Shown here: in pieces, positions 1 to 6,961 of the stretch
How the letters are laid out: every line of letters begins with the position of its first letter
Numbering within the stretch: the stretch's first letter is position 1
DNA from: Caldisericaceae bacterium
Lineage (GTDB): Bacteria; Calditrichota; Calditrichia; Calditrichales; Calditrichaceae
DNA length: 8,055 nucleotides
Direction of reading: 5' to 3'
NCBI GenBank assembly: GCA_021160885.1
Contig: JAGHBR010000293.1
Location: 1-8,055 of the forward strand
The notes under the pieces: model-generated
What the model was told of the DNA's origin: nothing
The model's database searches: none
The model's input: only the letters and a program-made list of their open reading frames with translations
Translations under genes and position numbers: made by a program

Positions 1-143
1 CTTGTCGATTTTATCCTACTTGTTCAGAATATTCATATGAGTCCATTAAGAAGCATGGTGTTGTTAAAGGGGGATGGTATTCCATTAGGCGGATTAGTAA
101 ATGTCATCCCTGGCATCCCGGTGGATATGACCCTGTAAAATGA
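1..143 (+). CDS. yidD: YidD, membrane protein insertion efficiency factor (3' end only)
   Basis: Only the last 46 residues lie in the window, read in the frame starting at base 3 and ending at TGA 141-143. The visible part contains the family hallmarks: CRFYPTCSEY at its start, then a KKHGVVKG segment, a basic IRRISKC stretch and the terminal CHPWHPGGYDPV signature. All three conserved cysteines of this region are present. YidD proteins are small (about 70-100 residues), associate with the inner membrane through an amphipathic helix and assist YidC-dependent insertion; the biochemical role is known mainly from E. coli. Its place directly before yidC, with 20 nt between them, is the standard arrangement, usually preceded by rnpA and rpmH, which would lie to the left. 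The identification is firm; the start is outside the window. Confidence 0.95.
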   Translation, partial: CRFYPTCSEYSYESIKKHGVVKGGWYSIRRISKCHPWHPGGYDPVK

Positions 144-148
144 ATATT

Positions 149-154
149 GAAAGG
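149..154 (+). promoter_or_regulatory. Shine-Dalgarno sequence of yidC
   Basis: GAAAGG lies 9 nt before the ATG at 164 and 15 nt before the alternative ATG at 170. The spacing favours 164, although family alignments favour a start at M-D-R-N (170). Confidence 0.5.
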
Positions 155-163
155 TAATAAAAG

Positions 164-1978
164 ATGGGAATGGACAGAAATTCTGTTATTGCATTAATTT
201 TAATCGCTGTGATAATTATTTTGATGCCATATTATGAAAAACTGGTAATGCCCCAAAAACCATTTTCTTCGAATGAAATGGTTGTAGATTCAACTGTAAC
301 GGATACTATTGCTGCGATTCAAAAGGAACAAGCTTTAGAAAGCAAAGAGAAAGAGGTTAAAGAAAATGATCAAGAAAAAATCGTTCAGACTGAACCAGAG
401 GCTATTCCGAAGAATGTTTCGTATGCTCAAGTTGAGCAGGCAAGTGAAGAAAAAGTATTTACCATTGAAAATGGAAATTTTGAAGTCCAAATTTCCAATA
501 AAGGCGGCGGAAGCCTGAAAGCGTTTTACCTGAAAAAATTTTTAAAATACGATTCTACTTACGTTAATTTTATTGATTCCAGCTTAAACAATAATACTTT
601 CTTTGCCTTTTTGGATCATAATGGAAACATTGTAGATACAAAGAATTTCTTATTTCAGACCGAAGGCGCTTTGTCTCATAAAAAGCTAAAAAAAGGGGAA
701 GAATATCGGATAAATTTCTTTATTACTTATCAGGGTAATAAAATTCTGAAAACTTTGATTTTTTATGGCGGTCAATATCATTTTGACGTTCAAATTGCCT
801 TTGATCATCCCGAAGCCTTTATGTTAAATAATGAATACCAAATCGGATGGGAAAATGGCTTACCTTTAACAGAGCCCAACCAAAGGGATGATAATGGCTA
901 TTATCAGGCTTATGTCTATATGGCTGAGGAATTAGAGAATTATAAAATTAAAGAAGCAGGCGAACAAAAACCGTTGAATTTAACAGGCTCTTCTGATTGG
1001 TTAGCGGTCAGAACAAAATATTTTCTGGTCTCGATCATCAATGAAAACAGAGAAGCTAATGTAATAAATGGTGTTTTTATTGGCGGGGAAGGCCAAAAAT
1101 TAGGCGAATTGGTTCATGGAAAATATGATTTAGCATTTAATGCCCGCTACAATGCAAAAAGTGGAAATGTTTACCGATATTATTTAGGACCATTAGATTA
1201 CAATATCTTAAAAGAATATCACAGAGATTTGGATATTTTAGTATTGAACAATGGCTGGTATGAAAGGACGTTTCGTTTCTTTAGTCTGCTAATTTTACCG
1301 ATTCTTGAGTTTTTGCATAAATTTATTCCGAATTATGGTTTGGTAATAATTGTTTTTTCAATTTTAATAAAACTTCTTCTTTATCCTTTGACTAAAAAGA
1401 GCTATCAGTCTATGAGGGAAATGCAGCGTATTCAACCGCTTATGACAGAATTACGGGCAAAATACAAAGATGATCCTCAAAGATTAAATAAGGAAATGAT
1501 GAAATTGTACAAAGAGCATGGCGTTAATCCGATGGGCGGATGTTTGCCCATGCTATTACAAATGCCATTGCTTTTTGCCTTATTTATTGTTTTTCGCTCA
1601 ACCATTCAGTTACGTGGCGCTCCCTTTATTCCAGGTTGGATCAATGATTTATCCCGTTCAGAGGGTTTATGGCATTTGCCAATTTCATTGCCATTTTACG
1701 GCAATGAATTCAATATATTGCCGATTTTAATGGCCATTACAATGATTTTTCAATCCAAAATGACCACACAGGATCCGAAGCAAAAGGCCATGATTTACAT
1801 CATGCCAATATTTATGCTGTTGATATTTAATACTTTGCCCTCAGGATTAAATCTTTATTATACGATGTTTAATTTGCTGACCATTATTCAACAGATTTTT
1901 ATTAACCGTGGCTCTAAAGAAACAGAAGTTGCGGTTGCTACTGCCGGAAAAAGCAAGGGGAAAAAATCAAAGAAATAA
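164..1978 (+). CDS. yidC: YidC, membrane protein insertase (Oxa1/Alb3 family)
   Basis: YidC inserts membrane proteins into the inner membrane, alone or with SecYEG. The 604-residue product shows the diderm layout. A first membrane helix lies at about residues 7-22. A charged Glu/Lys-rich linker follows at about 50-82. The large periplasmic beta domain covers about 95-345. The conserved insertase core begins near 370, with membrane helices around 372-410, 460-480, 517-530 and 541-578. The core carries YPLTKKSYQSM (407-417), a cytoplasmic helical hairpin (about 420-452), NPMGGCLPMLLQMP (455-468) and a basic tail ending KGKKSKK. The groove position that is Arg in E. coli (R366) is Lys403 here, as in many Bacteroidetes-type proteins (from memory). 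The start could be ATG 164 (better Shine-Dalgarno spacing) or ATG 170 (the usual MDRN start). It lies 20 nt after yidD and 4 nt before mnmE. Confidence 0.97.
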   Translation: MGMDRNSVIALILIAVIIILMPYYEKLVMPQKPFSSNEMVVDSTVTDTIAAIQKEQALESKEKEVKENDQEKIVQTEPEAIPKNVSYAQVEQASEEKVFTIENGNFEVQISNKGGGSLKAFYLKKFLKYDSTYVNFIDSSLNNNTFFAFLDHNGNIVDTKNFLFQTEGALSHKKLKKGEEYRINFFITYQGNKILKTLIFYGGQYHFDVQIAFDHPEAFMLNNEYQIGWENGLPLTEPNQRDDNGYYQAYVYMAEELENYKIKEAGEQKPLNLTGSSDWLAVRTKYFLVSIINENREANVINGVFIGGEGQKLGELVHGKYDLAFNARYNAKSGNVYRYYLGPLDYNILKEYHRDLDILVLNNGWYERTFRFFSLLILPILEFLHKFIPNYGLVIIVFSILIKLLLYPLTKKSYQSMREMQRIQPLMTELRAKYKDDPQRLNKEMMKLYKEHGVNPMGGCLPMLLQMPLLFALFIVFRSTIQLRGAPFIPGWINDLSRSEGLWHLPISLPFYGNEFNILPILMAITMIFQSKMTTQDPKQKAMIYIMPIFMLLIFNTLPSGLNLYYTMFNLLTIIQQIFINRGSKETEVAVATAGKSKGKKSKK

Positions 1979-1982
1979 GTAT

Positions 1983-3356
1983 ATGAAAAATGATTTTTTA
2001 AACAAGGACACTATTATCGCACCCATAAGTGGCTTAAGCGGTGGTAGTGTCCATTTAATCAGGGTTAGTGGACCTGAAGCCATAAATATCACCAGTAGAT
2101 TCTTTTCAAATAAAAATTTTAAAAAAGGAGAAAAGAATCGTTTTTTTTATGGGAAGTTAGTCAACGAACAGAACGAACTAATCGACGATGTTATTGTTTT
2201 GTTGTACAAAAAGCCCCATTCTTATACCGGTGAGGATATGGTGGAAATCAGTTGCCATGGCAATTTGCTGATTACAGAACAGATCATAGAATTATTTTTA
2301 CGCAATCATTGCCGATTAGCCGAACCGGGTGAATTTACCAAACAGGCCTTTTTAAATGGAAAAATCGATTTGGTTCAGGCCGAGTCTATTGCTTCTATTA
2401 TTTCGGCGAGATCAGAAAAAGCGCTTCAGAATGCAATAAAACAATTAGAAGGCAGCTTTTCGCTGGAGATTAAAAGCATCAGGGATAACCTGGTAAAAGC
2501 GATTTCATTGCTGGAATTAAATTTAGACTTTGCTGAGGAAGATATTGAAGTCATCGAAGATGAACAGGTTCTTACTTTAATAGAAGAAATTATTAGGAAG
2601 ATTGACAGATATTTAAATAGTTATCAACAGGGAAAACTGTTATTAAACGGGGTAAAAGTACTAATTACAGGTAAACCCAATGTGGGAAAATCCAGCCTGA
2701 TGAATGCCCTGTTGGAAAAAGATCGGGTTCTTGTTTCTGAAATTCCCGGGACAACGCGCGATTTTGTGCACGATGAAATTTATCTGGAAAATGTTTTGGT
2801 AAAGTTCATAGATACAGCAGGTATAAGAATTTCTTCAGATGAAATTGAAAAAGAAGGAATTCGTCGCGCAGAGCAGCTTTTTGATGAAGTGGATTTAATA
2901 TTGTTCTTATTTGATGCATCCAGGACATTGGATCGGGAAGATTTTTATTTAATCGATCGTTTAAAAGATTTTAAAGAAAAAGTACGATATTTGGCGAATA
3001 AAATTGATTTGGCCTTTTTAGAAGAAAATCTCAAACATTTAAATGACCGCCCGTTAATAAAGATTTCCGCCAAAGAAAAAATTAACATTGAACAAATTAA
3101 AAACGAAATCAAAAATTTAATTCACACAACAGACAAACAAGAGGTTATTGTCAACAATGAAAGGCAATACCAGCTTTTAAAACAAGCAAAACAACGCTTG
3201 TTGGAAGCAAAACGTACATTACAAAAACAGGTTGGTCACGAATTTGTCGCCATGGAATTAAGGGAAGTGATCAATTTATTATTAGAAATTACGGGCGAAA
3301 TAACCAATGAAGATATTTTAAAAAATATTTTTTCTCATTTTTGTATTGGTAAGTAA
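1983..3356 (+). CDS. mnmE: MnmE, tRNA uridine-5-carboxymethylaminomethyl modification GTPase
   Basis: MnmE acts with MnmG to install carboxymethylaminomethyl or aminomethyl groups on U34 of tRNAs reading codons ending in A/G. At 457 residues it is close to E. coli (454). The N-terminal folate-binding and dimerisation domain spans about 1-118, including YTGEDMVEISCHG (81-93). Helical regions flank an inserted G domain (about 222-380). All GTPase motifs are visible: G1 GKPNVGKS (230-237), G2 TTRD (257-260), G3 DTAG (277-280), G4 NKID (339-342) and G5 SAK (362-364). Asn233 matches the potassium ligand and Glu289 the catalytic Glu282 of E. coli. The C-terminus ends in the invariant FCIGK. I chose ATG 1983, not the in-frame ATG at 1908 inside yidC, because DTIIAPISG then sits where family members begin. 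No good Shine-Dalgarno sequence precedes it, and the 4-nt gap suggests coupling to yidC. Confidence 0.97.
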   Translation: MKNDFLNKDTIIAPISGLSGGSVHLIRVSGPEAINITSRFFSNKNFKKGEKNRFFYGKLVNEQNELIDDVIVLLYKKPHSYTGEDMVEISCHGNLLITEQIIELFLRNHCRLAEPGEFTKQAFLNGKIDLVQAESIASIISARSEKALQNAIKQLEGSFSLEIKSIRDNLVKAISLLELNLDFAEEDIEVIEDEQVLTLIEEIIRKIDRYLNSYQQGKLLLNGVKVLITGKPNVGKSSLMNALLEKDRVLVSEIPGTTRDFVHDEIYLENVLVKFIDTAGIRISSDEIEKEGIRRAEQLFDEVDLILFLFDASRTLDREDFYLIDRLKDFKEKVRYLANKIDLAFLEENLKHLNDRPLIKISAKEKINIEQIKNEIKNLIHTTDKQEVIVNNERQYQLLKQAKQRLLEAKRTLQKQVGHEFVAMELREVINLLLEITGEITNEDILKNIFSHFCIGK

Positions 3357-3359
3357 TGA

Positions 3360-3375
3360 TGTTTCACGTGAAACT
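3360..3375. other. parS: parS centromere site 1 (ParB binding)
   Basis: TGTTTCACGTGAAACT contains a perfect 14-bp palindrome at 3361-3374 and matches 15 of 16 bases of the symmetric parS consensus TGTTTCACGTGAAACA. It lies in the 33-nt space between the mnmE stop and the mnmG start. parS is the DNA on which chromosomal ParB loads, and such sites cluster around the origin. The match is seen directly; ParB binding is inferred from the very conserved motif. Confidence 0.88.
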
Positions 3376-3389
3376 TAGTGTAGAGATAT

Positions 3390-5243
3390 ATGAATAAATT
3401 TGATATAGTCGTGGTAGGCGGGGGGCATGCCGGAATTGAAGCAGCCGTGGTTGCGGCAAGGTTGGGTTTCAATACAGCTCTCATCACACTCGAAGTCAGT
3501 AAAATAGGCTTAATGTCCTGTAATCCCGCCATTGGTGGTCTGGCAAAAGGTCAGTTAGTGCGTGAAATCGATGCGCTTGGTGGGGTGATGGGCAAGATAG
3601 CCGACCGCGCAGGCATTCATTTTAAAATGCTAAACACTTCCAAAGGGCCGGCCGTTCAATCTCCAAGGGCACAAGAGGATCGATTGCTTTATGCCCGGGT
3701 GGCGCAGGAAGTCGTTAAAAACACAACAAATCTGACAATAATTGAAGGAATGGCTGTTGGCATTGGAGTTAAAAATAATCAGATAGAATCCGTTAAATTA
3801 AAAGACGGAATTGAGTTAAAAACCTCTGCCGCCATCCTGACAACAGGAACTTTTTTAAATGGCGTTATCTATGTTGGACTTTCAAAATTAAAGGCTGGTA
3901 GGGCAGGGGAAATGCCGGTAGAAGGAATGACCGAAAACCTAATTGCCCTTGGTTTTGAAGCAGGTCGTTTAAAAACCGGAACGCCACCGCGAGTTCACAG
4001 AGATTCTATTAATTACGATGTTTTGGAAATTCAAACCCCAGATAAAGTACCGGTGCCATTTTCTTTTTCAACAGAAAAAATTACTCAATCTCAAATTAAT
4101 TGTTACATCACCTATACCAATCAAAAAACACATGATATTTTGAGAACCGGTTTTAGTCGTTCGCCTTTGTTTACTGGGATGATTTCAGGTGTGGGGCCTC
4201 GTTATTGCCCTTCAATTGAAGATAAAATTTACCGCTTTTCTGACAAACCGCGACACCAAATTTTTTTAGAAATTGAAGGATACCGGGCAAAAGAAGTTTA
4301 CGTCAATGGCTTTTCAACCAGTTTACCTGCAGATGTGCAGGAGAAAGCCATTAGGACGATTTCTGGACTTGAAAACGTAAAAATATTACGACTTGGTTAT
4401 GCGGTTGAGTATGATTTCTTTCCCCCGCATCAATTAAAACACACACTGGAAACAAAAGCCATTAAAAATTTGTTCTTTGCCGGTCAAATTAATGGTACTT
4501 CTGGATATGAGGAGGCTGCCGCGCAAGGTATTATTGCTGGAATTAATGCGGCATTGAACCTGAGAGGGGAGGCGCCCCTTATTTTAGATCGTTCACAGGC
4601 TTACATAGGTGTTTTGATCGATGATTTAATCAATAAAATACACACGGAGCCATACCGCATGTTTACCTCGAGTGCAGAATTTCGATTACTGCTGAGGCAT
4701 GATAATGCCGATTTAAGATTAATGGAAACCGGCCGGAATTTAGGTTTAATTGATGACCGTACTTATGGTAAATTTGCGAAAAAGAAAGAAGATATTCAGC
4801 GCTTAGAGGCTTTAATAAAGAAAAGCGTAATAAAGGCCACAGATTTTAATGAACGCTTTAAGGATGTTTCCACTCCATTACAAAATAATGCAAAAGCAGA
4901 AATTTTGTTGAAGCGTCCGGAAATAAAGTTAAAACAATTATTGTCATTGATTTCAGAAAATCAGTTCCATTCGGGAGCTGTTCAGGAAGTCGAATACAAT
5001 ATCAAATACGATGGCTACCTAAACCGGCAGCGAAAGATGATCGAAAAATTTAAGGAATTGGAAAACAAAAAACTGCCAGACAGTTTAGATTATCAGGATA
5101 TAAAAGCACTTTCGGCTGAATCGCGGGAAAAATTAATGAAAATTCGTCCGGAGAATCTTGGGCAGGCGGCCAGAATTTCGGGAGTAAAGCCGGCAGATAT
5201 TTCGGTGTTGTTAATCTACTTAACAAAGAAAAATTATTTTTGA
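3390..5243 (+). CDS. mnmG: MnmG (GidA), FAD-dependent tRNA uridine-5-carboxymethylaminomethyl modification enzyme
   Basis: MnmG binds FAD and NADH and forms a heterotetramer with MnmE to modify U34 of tRNA. The 617-residue length fits the family (E. coli 629). The FAD-binding Rossmann motif GGGHAG is at 10-15. MSCNPAIGGLAKGQ (42-55) contains Cys44, and the first GidA signature GPRYCPSIEDKIYRF (269-283) contains Cys273; these match the functional cysteines Cys47 and Cys277 of E. coli. The second GidA signature runs from AGQINGTSGY (364-373) to GINA (384-387). The C-terminal helical part, which contacts tRNA and MnmE, contains IKYDGYLNRQ. ATG 3390 gives a normal N-terminus (MNKFDIVVVGGG); its ribosome binding site is weak. 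The stop TGA (5241-5243) shares one base with the rsmG start. Nothing is missing or broken. Confidence 0.98.
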   Translation: MNKFDIVVVGGGHAGIEAAVVAARLGFNTALITLEVSKIGLMSCNPAIGGLAKGQLVREIDALGGVMGKIADRAGIHFKMLNTSKGPAVQSPRAQEDRLLYARVAQEVVKNTTNLTIIEGMAVGIGVKNNQIESVKLKDGIELKTSAAILTTGTFLNGVIYVGLSKLKAGRAGEMPVEGMTENLIALGFEAGRLKTGTPPRVHRDSINYDVLEIQTPDKVPVPFSFSTEKITQSQINCYITYTNQKTHDILRTGFSRSPLFTGMISGVGPRYCPSIEDKIYRFSDKPRHQIFLEIEGYRAKEVYVNGFSTSLPADVQEKAIRTISGLENVKILRLGYAVEYDFFPPHQLKHTLETKAIKNLFFAGQINGTSGYEEAAAQGIIAGINAALNLRGEAPLILDRSQAYIGVLIDDLINKIHTEPYRMFTSSAEFRLLLRHDNADLRLMETGRNLGLIDDRTYGKFAKKKEDIQRLEALIKKSVIKATDFNERFKDVSTPLQNNAKAEILLKRPEIKLKQLLSLISENQFHSGAVQEVEYNIKYDGYLNRQRKMIEKFKELENKKLPDSLDYQDIKALSAESREKLMKIRPENLGQAARISGVKPADISVLLIYLTKKNYF

Positions 5244-5920
5244 TGTTTCACGTGGAACAAAAAATCGAATTTTTACAGATCATAACAGCAGAGTTAAAAA
5301 TCCCAATTACTGCTGATCAAATTGAGAAGTTATTACAATACGCTGATTTGATAAAGGATTGGAATAAACGCGTACATTTAATTTCAAAAAATGATATTGA
5401 TTTTGTTTTAGAGCGCCATATTGTTCCGTCTTTGTTTTTCGTTAAAATTTTGCAGAACGATGAATCAATTGGTAAAAAAGGAATTCTGGATTTAGGTACC
5501 GGGGCAGGATTGCCGGGATGTGTAGTTTCAATTTTAAAACCAGATTGGTCTGTGATTTTGCTGGATTCATCAAGGAAAAAGACCTTGTTTTTAAAGCAGG
5601 TCAAAAAAACATTAAAGCTAAGCTTTTCCGTTGTGTGTGCCAGGTATGAGGAATATGTTGAGAATAACACACAGCAAATGGATTGGATTGTCGCCCGCGC
5701 GGTAGCCCCCTTAGGACAATTGATTCAATTAGTTGCTCCTCAGTTAAGAGAGGGAACAAAGTTACTAACTTTAAAAGGAAAAAATTTTTCCGATGAGTTG
5801 CAGAGAAGTGAATTAGATGAATTCCAAATTGCTTCCTGGGCTTTTGAAGAGTTGTCGAATGAAAATGAAATTATTTTTAAAAATAAATGTTTACTAAAGG
5901 TGGAGAAAGCTTATGGATGA
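5243..5920 (+). CDS. rsmG: RsmG (GidB), 16S rRNA guanine-527 N7-methyltransferase
   Basis: RsmG uses S-adenosylmethionine to methylate N7 of G527 in the 530 loop of 16S rRNA; in other bacteria its loss gives low-level streptomycin resistance. The product is 225 residues (E. coli 207). An N-terminal helical part with DWNKRVHLIS (39-48) leads into the Rossmann methyltransferase fold. The SAM-binding motif ILDLGTGAGLPG is at 81-92, the acidic strand end VILLDSS at 104-110, the family motif ARAVAPLGQL at 151-160, and LLTLKGK at 174-180. The start is ATG 5243, overlapping the mnmG stop as TGATG; an upstream TTG at 5240 would add one residue and is less likely. Codons 2-6 (F-H-V-E-Q) overlap a parS site, as in rsmG of several other bacteria. 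The 3' end overlaps murQ by 8 nt. Confidence 0.97.
   Translation: MFHVEQKIEFLQIITAELKIPITADQIEKLLQYADLIKDWNKRVHLISKNDIDFVLERHIVPSLFFVKILQNDESIGKKGILDLGTGAGLPGCVVSILKPDWSVILLDSSRKKTLFLKQVKKTLKLSFSVVCARYEEYVENNTQQMDWIVARAVAPLGQLIQLVAPQLREGTKLLTLKGKNFSDELQRSELDEFQIASWAFEELSNENEIIFKNKCLLKVEKAYG
5244..5259. other. parS: parS centromere site 2 (ParB binding), inside the rsmG start region
   Basis: TGTTTCACGTGGAACA is the exact reverse complement of the Bacillus subtilis parS consensus TGTTCCACGTGAAACA. It begins at the second base of the rsmG start codon and also encodes residues 2-5 and part of residue 6 of RsmG. It lies 1,884 bp from site 1. Confidence 0.92.
5896..5905 (+). promoter_or_regulatory. 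Shine-Dalgarno sequence of murQ, inside rsmG
   Basis: AAAGGTGGAG ends 7 nt before ATG 5913. It is one of the clearer ribosome binding sites in the window and decides the murQ start. Because it lies within the last codons of rsmG, terminating and initiating ribosomes can be coupled here. Confidence 0.6.
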
Positions 5921-6848
5921 GAAAAAGCTGTTTGAAGAATTGTCCGGTTTGGTTACAGAAAGCAGAAATCTGAATTCAATGGAAATTGATGTTATGAGCA
6001 CATTAGATGCAGTGCGGGTTTTTAATGATGAAGATAAAAAGGTAGCTTATGCTGTGGAAAAAGAGTTGCCTTACATTGCACAGGCAATTGAAATTGTAAC
6101 AGAGGCTTTTAAAAAAGGGGGACGCTTGTGTTATTTTGGCGCTGGTACTTCCGGCCGGTTAGGTGTGCTGGATGCGGTAGAGTGTCCGCCCACGTTTGGT
6201 GTAGATCCGAGTATGGTTATTGGGCGCATTGCCGGCGGTTATAAGGCGCTTACAATTGCAGTAGAAGGCTACGAAGACCATGAAGAATATGGCGCTCAGG
6301 ATGTGGCAGAATTAGATGTTAATGAAAAGGATGTAGTTTGTGGAATTGCTGCCAGTAAGCGCACACCTTATGTGGTTGGGGCAATAAAAGAAGCGCGCAA
6401 AAGAGGTGCGAAAACAATTGCTGTGGTATGTAATCCGCGGGAAGATTTGCAATACGATGTGGATGTGGCTATTTGTCCCGTTCCCGGTCCGGAAGTCATA
6501 ATGGGGTCAACGCGTCTTAAGGCAGGCACGGCCACTAAAATGGTGCTTAATATGATCAGTAGCGTTTCCATGATCAAGCTGGGAAAAGTGTATGAAAATA
6601 TGATGATCGATTTGCAGCAGAATAACAAAAAATTGGTGGAACGTTCAAAACGAATTATTATGATGGCTGCTAATGTTGATTATGAAAAAGCCAGTGAGTG
6701 TCTGCGCATTGCTAAAGGACATGTAAAAACAGCGATCTTTATTGCCAAAACAGATGAAAGTGTTGCAGTAGCAAATAAATACATTGACGCCAACGAAGGA
6801 TTTCTTAAAAAAGCATTACAAGCCTGGGAAAGAGATAATAATAGGTAA
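5913..6848 (+). CDS. murQ: MurQ, N-acetylmuramic acid 6-phosphate etherase
   Basis: MurQ splits the lactyl ether of MurNAc-6-phosphate, giving GlcNAc-6-phosphate and D-lactate, in cytoplasmic recycling of peptidoglycan sugars. At 311 residues it is slightly longer than E. coli MurQ (298). The sugar-isomerase (SIS) fold carries the signature FGAGTSGRLGVLDAVECPPT (75-94). By spacing, Glu90 and Glu121 (in EGYED) match the catalytic Glu83 and Glu114 of E. coli. Further family motifs are GIAASKRTPYVVGAI and GPEVIMGSTRLKAGTATK (from about residue 193). The next conserved block, YENMMIDLQQNNKKL, leads into a small C-terminal helical domain (about 250-311). The related glucokinase regulator GCKR is eukaryotic and much larger, so MurQ is the best call. 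ATG 5913 overlaps rsmG by 8 nt and has a good Shine-Dalgarno sequence. No MurNAc transporter (murP) or kinase (anmK) gene is visible. It occupies the place where parA often follows rsmG. Confidence 0.96.
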   Translation: MDEKKLFEELSGLVTESRNLNSMEIDVMSTLDAVRVFNDEDKKVAYAVEKELPYIAQAIEIVTEAFKKGGRLCYFGAGTSGRLGVLDAVECPPTFGVDPSMVIGRIAGGYKALTIAVEGYEDHEEYGAQDVAELDVNEKDVVCGIAASKRTPYVVGAIKEARKRGAKTIAVVCNPREDLQYDVDVAICPVPGPEVIMGSTRLKAGTATKMVLNMISSVSMIKLGKVYENMMIDLQQNNKKLVERSKRIIMMAANVDYEKASECLRIAKGHVKTAIFIAKTDESVAVANKYIDANEGFLKKALQAWERDNNR

Positions 6849-6961
6849 ACGTTAAAAATAAGATTGTAGAAGAAAAACTTTAAATTTAAAATGAATTTTT
6901 CTATTTTATTGTTTGGAAAAGGTCACTTAAAGGGCGAGTATGAATCTTATTTTAACGTTAC
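6845..6961. repeat. Long imperfect inverted repeat spanning the murQ-antiporter spacer
   Basis: The left arm (6845-6865) includes the murQ stop codon. The right arm (6943-6961) begins immediately after the antiporter ATG. The arms are complementary over 19 base pairs, interrupted only by two extra A residues in the left arm, with 77 nt between them. The central part contains a smaller inverted repeat, AGAAAAA (6871-6877) with TTTTTCT (6896-6902), around the 12-nt palindrome TTTAAATTTAAA (6879-6890). In mRNA the outer stem would place the antiporter ribosome binding site and ATG at the end of a closed loop. It is AU-rich and lacks a GC stem with a U-run, so it is not a standard intrinsic terminator. 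The pairing is read directly from the sequence; any function is inference. Confidence 0.6.
6929..6938 (+). promoter_or_regulatory. Shine-Dalgarno sequence of the antiporter gene
   Basis: AAAGGGCGAG, with the AAAGGG core at 6929-6934, lies just before ATG 6940 and supports that start over the out-of-frame ATG at 6891. Confidence 0.5.

Noticed and set aside
1908..1982. In-frame 25-codon extension of mnmE starting inside yidC
   Set aside because: The extra residues are a basic out-of-frame reading of the yidC tail and resemble nothing in MnmE; starting at 1983 gives the normal family length and N-terminus.
5317..5670. Reverse-strand open frame of 117 codons inside rsmG
   Set aside because: It lies entirely opposite conserved rsmG codons and has no recognisable domain or ribosome binding site. 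The same reasoning removes reverse frames at 3335-3532, 6368-6628 and 7391-7600, and the forward frame at 1518-1730 inside yidC.
6121..6240. Locally higher GC (68 of 120 bases by hand count) in murQ, suggesting horizontal transfer
   Set aside because: The stretch encodes a Gly/Ala/Arg/Pro-rich conserved motif; the comparable glycine-rich start of mnmG (3421-3480) is equally GC-rich (35 of 60), so amino-acid content explains it.
6866..6939. Intrinsic terminator or promoter in the murQ-antiporter spacer
   Set aside because: Stems here are purely AU-rich without a GC stem followed by a U-run, and I could not find a convincing pair of -35/-10 elements or the Bacteroidetes -7 motif. The inverted repeat is reported instead.
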